Assembly: GCA_902800495.1 (NCBI GenBank)
Contig: CADCET010000025.1
Span: forward strand, 1-40,376
DNA from: an uncultured Prevotellaceae bacterium
Lineage (GTDB): Bacteria; Bacteroidota; Bacteroidia; Bacteroidales; Bacteroidaceae
Length of the DNA: 40,376 bases
Direction: 5' to 3'
Each line of letters begins with the position of its first letter. The first letter of the stretch is position 1. Under the pieces are notes generated by a model that ran no database searches, had not been told where the DNA came from, and saw only the letters and a list, made by a program, of their open reading frames with translations. A program made the translations under genes and the position numbers. Shown here one piece after another: positions 22,913 through 31,207 of this stretch.

Positions 22913-23812
22913 CTATATCGTGGGATAATTCTCTTGTTCGTTCGTCTTTAACAAATTCTTATATTGCTTCATCGACTTGTAGGCTTTCTTGACGGCCATC
23001 AATCGCGACACCAACAGGTTGAAGAACAACAGGAGGATGGCAACAGCCGCAAAGCCTAACAGGTAGTCCTTGATGCGCTGGATGAAAGGTTTGTAGGCCA
23101 TCGCCTGGATTTTCTCAGACATGGCCTTCAGGCTGATGTACTTCTCGTCGAGGGCGGCCATGCGCGGCGCCAAGACAGGCATCAGGCCGACCGCCTCTTT
23201 CGCCTTGGTATAATGGGCCGATACATCGGCGAAGGTCATCTGCTCGGAGGCTTTCAACTTCTCGAGCATCGGGGCGGCCTTGGCTATTAGCGACAGCTTC
23301 GAGGCCCGGCTGTACAAACGCTTATAGGTGGTGTCCAAAGGCATGATAAAAGCCTCGCTGGCGAGGAAGTCGCGAAGAGCCGCGCAGTCATTCTTCCGAG
23401 CGGCAATGGAGTCGGTGACGGCCTGTTTCAGCACGTCGAGCTGTGCGACGCGCTCCATCAGGTCGTCATGGGCGGCTATCTCATACTGTTGTGCGAGGAA
23501 ATAGGTGTTCCAGCAGCTGTTGAACGTCTGCAGTTTCTCGTCCATCGACTTGATGCGCCACTCATAGGCAGAGACCTGCGACTCTTGCAACTGCGACGCG
23601 TCCTTGACCATTATCACGTCGTGACAGTCCTTCTCGAGCGTCTTCAGGTCGTCGATGAACTGCTGCACACGAAGCGTCACGGCATTCGACGAAGAGTCGG
23701 GCAGCAACACGTCTACCTGCGCCCATCCCGCCTCGGACGAGAGGAGGAAAATGCCGGCCAGCAATGCCCTCAGCATGACATCTTTACATTGAACAAGCAT
23801 CCTCTTCATCAT
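22913..23812 (-). CDS. Signal-peptide coiled-coil protein with one C-terminal TM
   Basis: 299 aa, not recognised. A signal peptide (about 1-31, GIFLLSSEAGWA) precedes a long helical, coiled-coil-rich exported part (about 45-240). One membrane helix follows (about 250-272, LLGFAAVAILLLFFNLLV) and a short basic cytoplasmic tail. The start ATGATG overlaps the previous stop (TGA), so translation is coupled. Its place just before the RING/FHA gene suggests a membrane-complex subunit; it could stand in for one of the TssN-R group of Bacteroidota T6SS, but no sequence match can be claimed. Confidence 0.7.
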   Translation of the reverse strand: MMKRMLVQCKDVMLRALLAGIFLLSSEAGWAQVDVLLPDSSSNAVTLRVQQFIDDLKTLEKDCHDVIMVKDASQLQESQVSAYEWRIKSMDEKLQTFNSCWNTYFLAQQYEIAAHDDLMERVAQLDVLKQAVTDSIAARKNDCAALRDFLASEAFIMPLDTTYKRLYSRASKLSLIAKAAPMLEKLKASEQMTFADVSAHYTKAKEAVGLMPVLAPRMAALDEKYISLKAMSEKIQAMAYKPFIQRIKDYLLGFAAVAILLLFFNLLVSRLMAVKKAYKSMKQYKNLLKTNEQENYPTI

Positions 23813-24981
23813 TTAACCGTCTTCTTAAAGTAACGTTCTGCTGCACGGAACACGCCAATGGCACTCCGCTGACTCTCCGTAGTGCTTCTCCTGCCGCCTA
23901 TCATCTCGGAAGTGACATCTATCAGAGACTGACAGCGTTGCTTCAGGTCTTGACGCTCCATAGAATCGGTGGAGGAGAGCCAGCGTGCCACCATATTGTC
24001 TATCTGTCGGGCATTGGAGAGCACGGTCTTGGTATCGAATTCATCGGCGAGTAATCCGGCGTCTCCTGCACCTCCGGCCTCATCATCATTGCGGGTGACG
24101 ACACAACGGACGGCAGCGATGGAGTCGACGTAGCTGTTATAGCGGTCGCGGGCATACTGGATAGCCGAGCAGGGCGACACGACGTCGAGACGCTCGTACT
24201 GCTTCAGCAGGGCACCCTTCAAATCGGTAAAGGCTTTCAGTTTCTCCTCGTCGGCAACTTGTCCGGTGGCATAGATTGACTTGAAGGTGGAATAGGCCTT
24301 CGCAATACCATCGCTGGCGTTCTCGGCAGCGGCAAGCTCCTCGTCGAGGCCGAAGCAGGGATTGCGCTGGATGTGTATCTGATACTTGAGATTCATGTCC
24401 TTATGGAAGAAGAGCCAATAGACGGGCGGCTTGTTCTCGTTCTTGCGGACAGCCTCCATCACCATCAGGTCGCGCAACGTGATGGTGACGGCATCGCGCT
24501 TGCCATTGATGTCGAAGGTCTGCTCGATGAAGTCGTTCACCATCTTGTACTCCATCGGCTCCGGCTGCAGTCCCTCGTACTCCACCCAGCGCTTGAAGAC
24601 GTACTTCTTACGGGGCTTGGGCAGAGAGCGGCGGAAGGACTTGCTGAGCTTAAACTTAGTGCCCGGCTCGGCCTCCACCATATAGGGGAAGCGGTCGGGA
24701 CGGAGTTTCTTACGGCACTTGACAGTCCCCTTGTAGCGCGTGTCCTCACGGAAGACAAACAGGTTGCGATAGGAAATCAGGCTGACGGTGAGCTGATTGG
24801 CTTCCTCGTTGAAAACGAACTTCACCATCAGGTCCATGTCGCGCGAGTCTTCTATCAGTGCGATGTTGTCGGTAAAGGGATTGTCGGCACTCACCGTGAT
24901 ATCCTTCACCGTCTGGGCCCTCGCTACCGACAGGAGTCCACAACTGACCAGCAAAAGGCATAGTCTCTGTATCTTGTTCAT
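23809..24981 (-). CDS. Exported protein of unknown function
   Basis: 390 aa, not recognised. A signal peptide (MNKIQRLCLLLVSCGLLSVARA) precedes a beta-rich part (about 25-210, with LTVSLISYRNLFVFREDTRY and RDAVTITLRDLMVME). Helical segments follow to the C-terminus (KRWVEYEG; later LLKQYERLDVV). There is no membrane helix besides the signal and no lipobox. It lies between the E2 gene and a single-TM exported protein, overlapping the latter by four bases, so it probably belongs to the same periplasmic assembly. Confidence 0.7.
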   Translation of the reverse strand: MNKIQRLCLLLVSCGLLSVARAQTVKDITVSADNPFTDNIALIEDSRDMDLMVKFVFNEEANQLTVSLISYRNLFVFREDTRYKGTVKCRKKLRPDRFPYMVEAEPGTKFKLSKSFRRSLPKPRKKYVFKRWVEYEGLQPEPMEYKMVNDFIEQTFDINGKRDAVTITLRDLMVMEAVRKNENKPPVYWLFFHKDMNLKYQIHIQRNPCFGLDEELAAAENASDGIAKAYSTFKSIYATGQVADEEKLKAFTDLKGALLKQYERLDVVSPCSAIQYARDRYNSYVDSIAAVRCVVTRNDDEAGGAGDAGLLADEFDTKTVLSNARQIDNMVARWLSSTDSMERQDLKQRCQSLIDVTSEMIGGRRSTTESQRSAIGVFRAAERYFKKTVK

Positions 24982-24999
24982 GATGATATGATATGCTAT

Positions 25000-25581
25000 T
25001 TATTGATTGAAATATATCCATTCGTTAGGTTCGCCCTGCCGCAGTACCCACGCCGCCACCTTCATATCCTCGGGATAAGGAGGCTCCTGATAGGCGTGAT
25101 AGGTCTCGTAGGTCAGGTAAGAGGCCACCCGCTCCACACCCCAGGCCAAGTCGGTATAGGTGTCGGTCAGGTTGATGCACACCCGGCCCGCAAACTCGCC
25201 GAAATAGCGGATGTTGGGATGCCAGGGATGGGCAATGGGGCAGCCTGACGTGTCTTCGGTCATAAAGCGGAAGACGGGCGCGCCGTCGACGCAGGGGTAA
25301 TTGGCCGGCAGGTCGATCTGCATGAGGAAACCGTCGCTGAAGAGCGGCTTGTTGGCGACGCCCGGCTCGTTCAGCCGTTCCACCTGCTCAACACCGCTGA
25401 TACTGCGCAGACGGTAGTCGACGAGATAGCCTGTCGGCAGTCCCTCGGCATTGCGCTGACTGACACGGCAACAGATGTCGGGCCGACGGGACAATTGCTG
25501 TTCCAGTCGGCGCCACTCGTACAGCAGCCGCCGGTTGCGGCCGCTGAGTCGTTGCGGGTCAAAGTCGTCGCTACGCATCAT
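25000..25581 (-). CDS. E2 ubiquitin-conjugating-like enzyme
   Basis: 193 aa from ATG 25581; the longer frame from 25638 would need TTG and overlap the Ubl gene. Helix 1 is RRLLYEWRRLEQQL. The beta-meander and LPANYP loop (NYP about residues 94-96) lead to HPNI (H121-P122-N123) and GRVCINL with the presumed catalytic Cys135, then W147. This is the full E2 order: the HPN motif whose Asn supports the thioester transfer, the Cys about 12 residues later, and the Trp after it. E2s take the ubiquitin-like protein from E1 as a thioester and pass it to targets. The gene follows Ubl by about 31 bases. Confidence 0.85.
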   Translation of the reverse strand: MMRSDDFDPQRLSGRNRRLLYEWRRLEQQLSRRPDICCRVSQRNAEGLPTGYLVDYRLRSISGVEQVERLNEPGVANKPLFSDGFLMQIDLPANYPCVDGAPVFRFMTEDTSGCPIAHPWHPNIRYFGEFAGRVCINLTDTYTDLAWGVERVASYLTYETYHAYQEPPYPEDMKVAAWVLRQGEPNEWIYFNQ

Positions 25582-25612
25582 ACAGACTCTTATCGGCAAG
25601 CCTCTGACAGCC

Positions 25613-25930
25613 TCAACCCGGGAACGGGTCGGGGACAAGGAAAAGCTTATCGCCGTTCTTCACATTATAGTCGGCCAATGTCTGGTCGTCCTTGCCAATA
25701 CGCGGACGCAACACCCGCACCTCGTGCACCTCGGGATCTTCCTTGCCGAAGAAATAGTCAATCGGTGCGCCGGTATTGTCAATCGACGGGAAGTCGAAGA
25801 TGAGCTTACCGTCGTTGCCTACGGCATGGCGGAGGTTGTTCATCAGCGTGCTCAGCGGGGCGTCGGGGTTGACGACCCTGAACTTCACGGTCTTGTTCTT
25901 GTAAATGAGATCCAACAGGAATTCTTCCAT
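25613..25930 (-). CDS. Ubiquitin-like beta-grasp protein
   Basis: 105 aa. Beta1-turn-beta2 (EEFLLDLIYKN, KTVKFRVV) and a helix (PLSTLMNNLRHAV) open the fold. After an insertion, the closing part is IGKDDQTLADYNVKNGDKLF then LVPDPFPG. This lines up with ubiquitin's GRTLSDYNIQKESTLHLV and its C-terminal glycine tail. The protein ends in a single Gly105 directly before TGA, so it can be adenylated by E1 without trimming, which fits the lack of a JAB protease in the window. Placed between TssF and E2. The DYN match and the glycine end are seen; conjugation is inferred from the E1 and E2 neighbours. Confidence 0.8.
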   Translation of the reverse strand: MEEFLLDLIYKNKTVKFRVVNPDAPLSTLMNNLRHAVGNDGKLIFDFPSIDNTGAPIDYFFGKEDPEVHEVRVLRPRIGKDDQTLADYNVKNGDKLFLVPDPFPG

Positions 25931-25947
25931 ATCTTATACTCTTTTGA

Positions 25948-27654
25948 TTATTCTTCTATTTTGATGGTAACAGTAATCGGATAAATGTTGGTGCTTCGCA
26001 CTTCGAGCATCTTCTGGAGCATCATCTCAGCGACAGACAGACGGTCGGCGAAGTTGCGCTTGATAAAGGAGCTGTCAGCCAGCACCACCTCGACGAGTAT
26101 CTCGTAGCCACAGTCGCGACGGTCAATCGTCTGGCGGTGGTTGACACGTATCTGCTTCACCATGCTGTTGCTGATGCCGTAGCGGATCATCAGCTCCTTG
26201 TAACAGAACACCCGGATATCGGCCGGAGTGACGATGCGGTCGCTGGTAAGCATATAGTAGCGCAGCATCGTTTGCATACTGCTCTCGCCAATCTCGTCAG
26301 TACCCGGCACTGGCGCAGCAATCAGATGCGTGCCAGTACGGTTAAAGCCCGAGGGCGGTATGAACGTCGACGACTGGTTGAGGGTGTTGTTCACGGCAGC
26401 CCCCGCCGTCGTCAGGTATTTCAAGGACAGGCTGAAGTCCTTATCGCGCATCTGGGCCCTGTGATGCAACAGCACATAGACGCCCGACACATTGCGCATG
26501 GGGTCTTCCTGACTGGCTTCCATCAGCTTGGTGAGCAGCTCCTGCAGGTTGTACAGCACCTTGTCGGTAGACAGCTCCTTGACATTCTGGAAGGCATAGA
26601 AGTCAGAACGGTATTTCGTGAGGATGGTATTCAACAGCTTCACTAGGCTGCCCTGACTGAAACGGTCGGAAGCAGCCCGGCGCACCTCCAACTCCGTCTG
26701 TCCGAAGATTTGGATGTCGAGCGGCTGTAGCAGATGGAGGAACTGGCGCGAGGTGGCTGAACTCACGCTGTCGTCGTCGGTATAACCGGCCAGACGGGCG
26801 ATGGGCATCTGGGCCGACAGCGTCGTCTCGTGTATCTGGGCGTTGACCAGCACGGTCGTGTTGAGTGCAATGCGCGATTTGTCGAATGGGAAATTATCTG
26901 AAATACCAGAGAACTCGAAAATCAGGTCAAGCTTCTCGGCATCCACAGGCAGGATGCTGGCCGGGTTATGCTTGGCCACGCAGAACATACGGACGTTCTG
27001 GCGGGCAAACAGGTCCATCGGCAACATCGAGGGGTTGTACACCTGCGAGCGGTTGTAGGTCATGGCGTTCAGCGAGAAGCACGACGAGAAAGGCAGTTCG
27101 GAATAGTCCCACGGCTTGATGAGCGGCAGCGGCTGCTTATTGACGGTGACCTCCAAGTCCTTGAAGTTAAGGTCGGTGATGGCAAAGCTGAACAAGGACA
27201 GGTCGGACACGGGATAGGCAAAGTCGATCGTCACCTTCCAACGGCGACCATCCATTCTGACGATAGACTGCACCTTGGCATTGATGGCACGCGTCTCAAG
27301 CAGGGGTACAAAAGGATAGTCGGCCAGCATAAACGGCGTGTCGGCACCGAAGGTCTGCTCAGTAACGCCTGCCGACAGCTCGTTCTTCACAACGGCCGTG
27401 GCGGGAATGGCGTGTCCCACCTCATAGGGTGCCAGCAGTCGGGCGAACTCGTCAAGGACCTCAGACTTCAGGCGCTCTATCTCACCCTCTGACTCATTGG
27501 CACGATAGGCCAACGCCATCATCAGCAGCGAGAAGATGGGGTCGTCCTCTATACCTTCCAAATAGTCGCTCTGATCGCTCTGGCGCCAGATGGCAATGGT
27601 CTCCTTCAGTATTTCACTGGCCCGTTGACGTGTTTCAAATATCGTTTGTTTCAT
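25948..27654 (-). CDS. tssF: T6SS baseplate protein TssF
   Basis: 568 aa, TssF-like. The start (TRQRASEILKETIAIWRQS, then DDPIFSLLMMALAYRANESE, EFARLLAPYEVGHAIPA) follows the TssF plan of an early helical bundle, followed by beta-sandwich domains. Two TssF with one TssG form a baseplate wedge around the spike. Length is near the usual 580-620. Four bases after tssE; the Ubl gene follows after 17 bases. No domain points to ubiquitin-type chemistry in TssF itself. Confidence 0.75.
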   Translation of the reverse strand: MKQTIFETRQRASEILKETIAIWRQSDQSDYLEGIEDDPIFSLLMMALAYRANESEGEIERLKSEVLDEFARLLAPYEVGHAIPATAVVKNELSAGVTEQTFGADTPFMLADYPFVPLLETRAINAKVQSIVRMDGRRWKVTIDFAYPVSDLSLFSFAITDLNFKDLEVTVNKQPLPLIKPWDYSELPFSSCFSLNAMTYNRSQVYNPSMLPMDLFARQNVRMFCVAKHNPASILPVDAEKLDLIFEFSGISDNFPFDKSRIALNTTVLVNAQIHETTLSAQMPIARLAGYTDDDSVSSATSRQFLHLLQPLDIQIFGQTELEVRRAASDRFSQGSLVKLLNTILTKYRSDFYAFQNVKELSTDKVLYNLQELLTKLMEASQEDPMRNVSGVYVLLHHRAQMRDKDFSLSLKYLTTAGAAVNNTLNQSSTFIPPSGFNRTGTHLIAAPVPGTDEIGESSMQTMLRYYMLTSDRIVTPADIRVFCYKELMIRYGISNSMVKQIRVNHRQTIDRRDCGYEILVEVVLADSSFIKRNFADRLSVAEMMLQKMLEVRSTNIYPITVTIKIEE

Positions 27655-27657
27655 ATC

Positions 27658-28116
27658 TTAGTTCCAAACATTTAAGGTTGTCGTGTACTGGTAGTCGGCC
27701 TCGGTCTCGACAATGATGCCCTTCACCGTGATATAGATCTTACGCTCTTCACGGATATAGGTCATCGACACCGAGACGCTCTTCAACCGACGCTCGTATT
27801 TGTTGATAGTACGCTTCAACTCTGAGGCAAAGGTATTGAGGTTCTTGGACGAACCCGTAATCTTCTTGTCATAAAGTCCCTCCTTTCCTTCGAAGATGCT
27901 CGAGGAGTCGGATGAGTTATAGACGACGCCCTCGTTCTCGTTGAAAATCTCGAAACGCATATTGTTGAAGATAAAACCAAATTCGGGGTCGGCAGCACAG
28001 CTGTAGCACGGCGTGCTCATGAGCAAAGACAGCGTCTGGTCGATAGCTGTCTTGGGGTCGGTAGTCTGCTGCAGACCTTTATGGTTGATCGCGAGCGGGA
28101 TAACAATACTTCTCAT
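27658..28116 (-). CDS. tssE: T6SS baseplate protein TssE (gp25-like)
   Basis: 152 aa, of the phage gp25/GPW type that joins baseplate wedge to sheath. It has LMSTPCYSCAADPEFGFIFN near the start (the gp25 N-terminal core), then RTINKYERRLKSVSVSMTYI and a closing hairpin. Slightly longer than enterobacterial TssE. It lies between tssK and tssF in tight order. Confidence 0.75.
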   Translation of the reverse strand: MRSIVIPLAINHKGLQQTTDPKTAIDQTLSLLMSTPCYSCAADPEFGFIFNNMRFEIFNENEGVVYNSSDSSSIFEGKEGLYDKKITGSSKNLNTFASELKRTINKYERRLKSVSVSMTYIREERKIYITVKGIIVETEADYQYTTTLNVWN

Positions 28117-28133
28117 AGTCGAATCTTCATCAA

Positions 28134-29273
28134 TTAAATAAGAGGTACGAATTCCTTCTCTGCCGGCTCAGGAATGAACAGGGCGTTGAAAAGATGCTCG
28201 AAGAGCTGGGTGTAGATACGCTCATACAGCGAATCGGACAACTCAGAAGTCAGTATATCATGCAACTGCGGACGCAATGTGCGTTCCATATAGTCGTTCA
28301 TATTGTCGCGCATCTTCTGGAGCAGTTCTTCGCGCAACTCGTCCTTGATATTGTTCAACAAACGCTCATAGAGTTCAGGGTTCAGGCGCTCGTAGAGTTC
28401 CTTCTTGGCTTGCTCCAACAGGGCGAAGTAGTCGATGGTGTTGTCTTCAAGCACCACGGTATCGAGGATGCTCAGCGCCCCTGCCATATAGCTGTCGACC
28501 CACTGCAGCCAGAGTTGTATGTCGCACTGTGACGGCTGCTTGACGTGCTGCGGCTGTTCAATATGGGGCGTGACGACATAGTAGTCCAGGGCCTGCACAA
28601 TCTCCTGTATCAGCGATACGAACTCCTGTACGCTGCCCTGCATGTTGTAGCCCCGCAGATGGAACATATACCTCAGCAGCGCACGCTTGCCCTCACCCTC
28701 CTCAAGGTTGGCGTGGGTGGTCAGCGTCTCTAACCGTTCGATATACTTGGCGATATATGTCGAGAAGCGCTTGTCAGCCGACAGCAGGAGGCAGGGCGGG
28801 ATGAAGTTGGTGTCGAAGGAGAAAACGCCGCCTTCCACCATAAAGCGGACCACCGGGAACAGGTCTTCCTTCTCAATCTCGTTGATGGGGCGGATAGAGA
28901 ATTCGTACTGCGGACGCACAAAGGGAACGCCGTCCTTCTCGTACTCCACCTGTCCCTGTCCGACACCGACGGCCAGATAATAGGTACTACCGTAAAGCAT
29001 CGGGATGGGGAGGCTGACACTCTCATCAACATCGATAATCCTGCCCGACGGCAACACGGCCAGACACTTGAAACGTTCTATCTCGAACTTGTTCTTCACG
29101 AACATGCCTTCGTTGCAGAAGGGGGCACCCGGCAGCAACCCCATACGATTGCCGCCAAGAGCAGCGCGCAGAGCCATCTGCTGACGGAAGTCGAGATTCT
29201 CGTCCATGTTCAGGAAGGTCTGGCTTGTCAGCTCCATTCCAGGCATCCAGTTGATTCTCGCGTTTACATCCAT
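28134..29273 (-). CDS. tssK: T6SS baseplate-membrane adaptor TssK
   Basis: 379 aa. The beginning, MDVNARINWMPGMELTSQTFLN, gives the TssK pattern of W-x-x-G-M-x-L-x-x-Q-x-F. A central beta domain and helical middle follow, and the C-terminal part (after about 300) is coiled-coil-like, ending in ERIYTQLFEHLFNALFIP. TssK joins the baseplate to the membrane complex; normally its C-terminal domain reaches TssL. No TssL is visible here, so the partner in this subtype must differ. Confidence 0.75.
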   Translation of the reverse strand: MDVNARINWMPGMELTSQTFLNMDENLDFRQQMALRAALGGNRMGLLPGAPFCNEGMFVKNKFEIERFKCLAVLPSGRIIDVDESVSLPIPMLYGSTYYLAVGVGQGQVEYEKDGVPFVRPQYEFSIRPINEIEKEDLFPVVRFMVEGGVFSFDTNFIPPCLLLSADKRFSTYIAKYIERLETLTTHANLEEGEGKRALLRYMFHLRGYNMQGSVQEFVSLIQEIVQALDYYVVTPHIEQPQHVKQPSQCDIQLWLQWVDSYMAGALSILDTVVLEDNTIDYFALLEQAKKELYERLNPELYERLLNNIKDELREELLQKMRDNMNDYMERTLRPQLHDILTSELSDSLYERIYTQLFEHLFNALFIPEPAEKEFVPLI

Positions 29274-29300
29274 AATATATATATTTAGTCTTGTTTCTCC

Positions 29301-30089
29301 TTATTTAATCACTTCACTGTTATAGTCGAGCACCAGCCGCGTGTTCACCTGCTGGGGCTGATTGTACTCCTTGATATTAATCTGGCAGACCACCTCCACC
29401 GGCATGAACCAGTCGCTCAGGAAAGTCTTTAGCGGCTGAAGATGACCGTAAAGCTCGCGGAACGCTTCGGGCTCCAGACCCTCGATCAGCAGATCATACC
29501 TAACAAATGGCAGCCAACGACGCGAGGTGTCGGAATAGCTGTAACGGCCCTGATGCATCAGCACCTCACAGTCGAACAGACCGGACAGGAGGTTGCGCAC
29601 CATGCCGAAGTCGCCACGCCACTGCTTGGCAAAGGGCAACAGCACGGCCACCCGCTTGACGTATGGGTTTTGCTCTGCCTCTATATCATAGTCGAAATAG
29701 TGCCTCAGGATATACTCCAACTTGTCGTTGAGCAAGCCGGACACCTGACGCTCTATCTGCAGGAAATAGCGGAACTGGAACGTGTCGAAAGGCAGGAAGG
29801 CCTCGTTCAACAAATGCTCACGCCGCTTGAGTTCCTTGTATTTCTCTAAAGTATCGCCTTTCTTGAACTCATCGTCATTACACAGCACCCCCTCAGGCAA
29901 CAGCTTCAGGAAACCGTCGCGCGACAGCTCCACCCGCCGCTCGTCTAAATAGAGCGACATGATGTCGTCGTTGTAGTTCCGGTAGAAACTACCTTTATCG
30001 CTGACCATCCATTTGGTGGCCAGCTCCGGGTAGAGATAGTTCAGCAACATCTCAGCCCTAATTTCCGGTATTCTGTCTACAGGTCTCAT
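29301..30089 (-). CDS. tssG: T6SS baseplate protein TssG
   Basis: 262 aa. Its position next to tssK and the general plan (an early helical half, then LQIERQVSGLLNDKLEYIL, VLLPFAKQWRGDFGMVRNLL and a beta-rich end) suit TssG. It starts at an ATGA overlap with the E1 gene stop, so the E1 and TssG are translated from one message in a coupled way. Shorter than proteobacterial TssG (about 330). Identity rests largely on context. Confidence 0.65.
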   Translation of the reverse strand: MRPVDRIPEIRAEMLLNYLYPELATKWMVSDKGSFYRNYNDDIMSLYLDERRVELSRDGFLKLLPEGVLCNDDEFKKGDTLEKYKELKRREHLLNEAFLPFDTFQFRYFLQIERQVSGLLNDKLEYILRHYFDYDIEAEQNPYVKRVAVLLPFAKQWRGDFGMVRNLLSGLFDCEVLMHQGRYSYSDTSRRWLPFVRYDLLIEGLEPEAFRELYGHLQPLKTFLSDWFMPVEVVCQINIKEYNQPQQVNTRLVLDYNSEVIK

Positions 30090-31207
30090 GCTATCTCAAT
30101 ATAATTAGTTCCTTGTTCGGTGGTCACTATCAGCACGGCCTGGCGGGGTACACCCAAGTCGGCGAGCGTCAGCCACTTGTAGGGGAAGTCAGATGCTATC
30201 TCTCTCCACTCATGCTGATACATCCCGCTAAAGGGGATGCCATTCAGCGCCTTGTCCTGCTCGACAAAGGCAGCCACACGACGCCCAGGCAGCATCACCT
30301 CGTAACGGCAGTCGTCGTCGCGGCGCACGACATAGTCGACGAAACAGTCGTCAGTCAGACTGACAAGCACCTGACGCGCCTGCAACTCGGCCTGCAGCAA
30401 CGCCAAAGCCTCATCCACCGTCATCGTGACCGTCAGTGCCGCCCTGCGGACAGGTTCCCAACGGTCGTGGACGGCGCAGTCTTCGTCGTAAGCCTTGAAG
30501 CCGACAAGACGCGTCGTCAGGTGCTGACCCTCATAGTAGAACATCCTGCCGCAGAGAGACGTCCAATCGCCCTGGGCATGGATGATTTTCAGAGCCTCCT
30601 GCACCTCCACGGCTCCAATGACCGAAGCCGCTATGGACGTGGTCGGCGCTTTCCCGGCCTCCACATTCCTGCGGATGGCACCAGCACACGACAGGCGACG
30701 GGTCATATCCTTCAGTCCCTCCGGGCCTAAGTTGCAGGCATAGCAGTTCTCGCCCGGCATGAACACGCGCGCCGTACCTTCCAAACCGTCGATGCCGCCG
30801 TCCACCCAGGGGACGCCGGCTCTCATCGCATGGCGGTTGATGCAGTAACGTGCCCAGCGATTGTCTACACAACCAATGAGCACATCCATCGTTCGTATCA
30901 GTCCCAGTCCCACGTCATAGGCAATATCCCCACAGATAGGCTGTACCTCGGTGGCGGGACTGAGGCGCCGCAGCCTGTCGGCCACGACCTCTACCTTATA
31001 GCGGCCCTCACGGGCATCGTCCTCAGAGAACAGGACAGAGCGGCTCAGGTTGTCTGGCTCCACGCGGTCGAAGTCGACGACCGTGATGTGACCAACCCCT
31101 AACAGTGCCAAGTGTTTCAGCACCTCGTTGCCCAAGGCTCCACAGCCAACGACCATCACCCGGGCATCCCCTACTCTATTCTGACTGAAAGGACTATTCA
31201 TCGACAT
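30086..31207 (-). CDS. E1-like adenylating enzyme (ThiF/MoeB/UBA superfamily)
   Basis: 373 aa. Rossmann glycine loop VVGCGALG (20-26), DFDRVEPDNLSR (45-56) with the Asp that binds ribose, and VDNRWARYCINRHA (114-127). Zinc ligands are C155-x2-C158 and C244-x2-H247. Between the zinc halves, RRLSCAGAIRR holds Cys174, at the crossover-loop position of the catalytic thioester cysteine. The C-terminal part (about 250-373) is an added domain, possibly E2- or Ubl-binding. E1s adenylate the terminal Gly of a ubiquitin-like protein and pass it to E2. ATG at 31207 overlaps the RRF-like gene; a second Met (31201) also fits. Confidence 0.85.
   Translation of the reverse strand: MSMNSPFSQNRVGDARVMVVGCGALGNEVLKHLALLGVGHITVVDFDRVEPDNLSRSVLFSEDDAREGRYKVEVVADRLRRLSPATEVQPICGDIAYDVGLGLIRTMDVLIGCVDNRWARYCINRHAMRAGVPWVDGGIDGLEGTARVFMPGENCYACNLGPEGLKDMTRRLSCAGAIRRNVEAGKAPTTSIAASVIGAVEVQEALKIIHAQGDWTSLCGRMFYYEGQHLTTRLVGFKAYDEDCAVHDRWEPVRRAALTVTMTVDEALALLQAELQARQVLVSLTDDCFVDYVVRRDDDCRYEVMLPGRRVAAFVEQDKALNGIPFSGMYQHEWREIASDFPYKWLTLADLGVPRQAVLIVTTEQGTNYIEIA

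Noticed and set aside
25582-25638. Longer E2 start at 25638
   Set aside because: Codon is TTG, overlaps the Ubl gene, and adds residues before helix 1 that E2s do not need.
25000-31207. Bil or CBASS antiphage operon
   Set aside because: No cGAS-like enzyme and no JAB protease; the genes are interleaved with T6SS baseplate genes instead.
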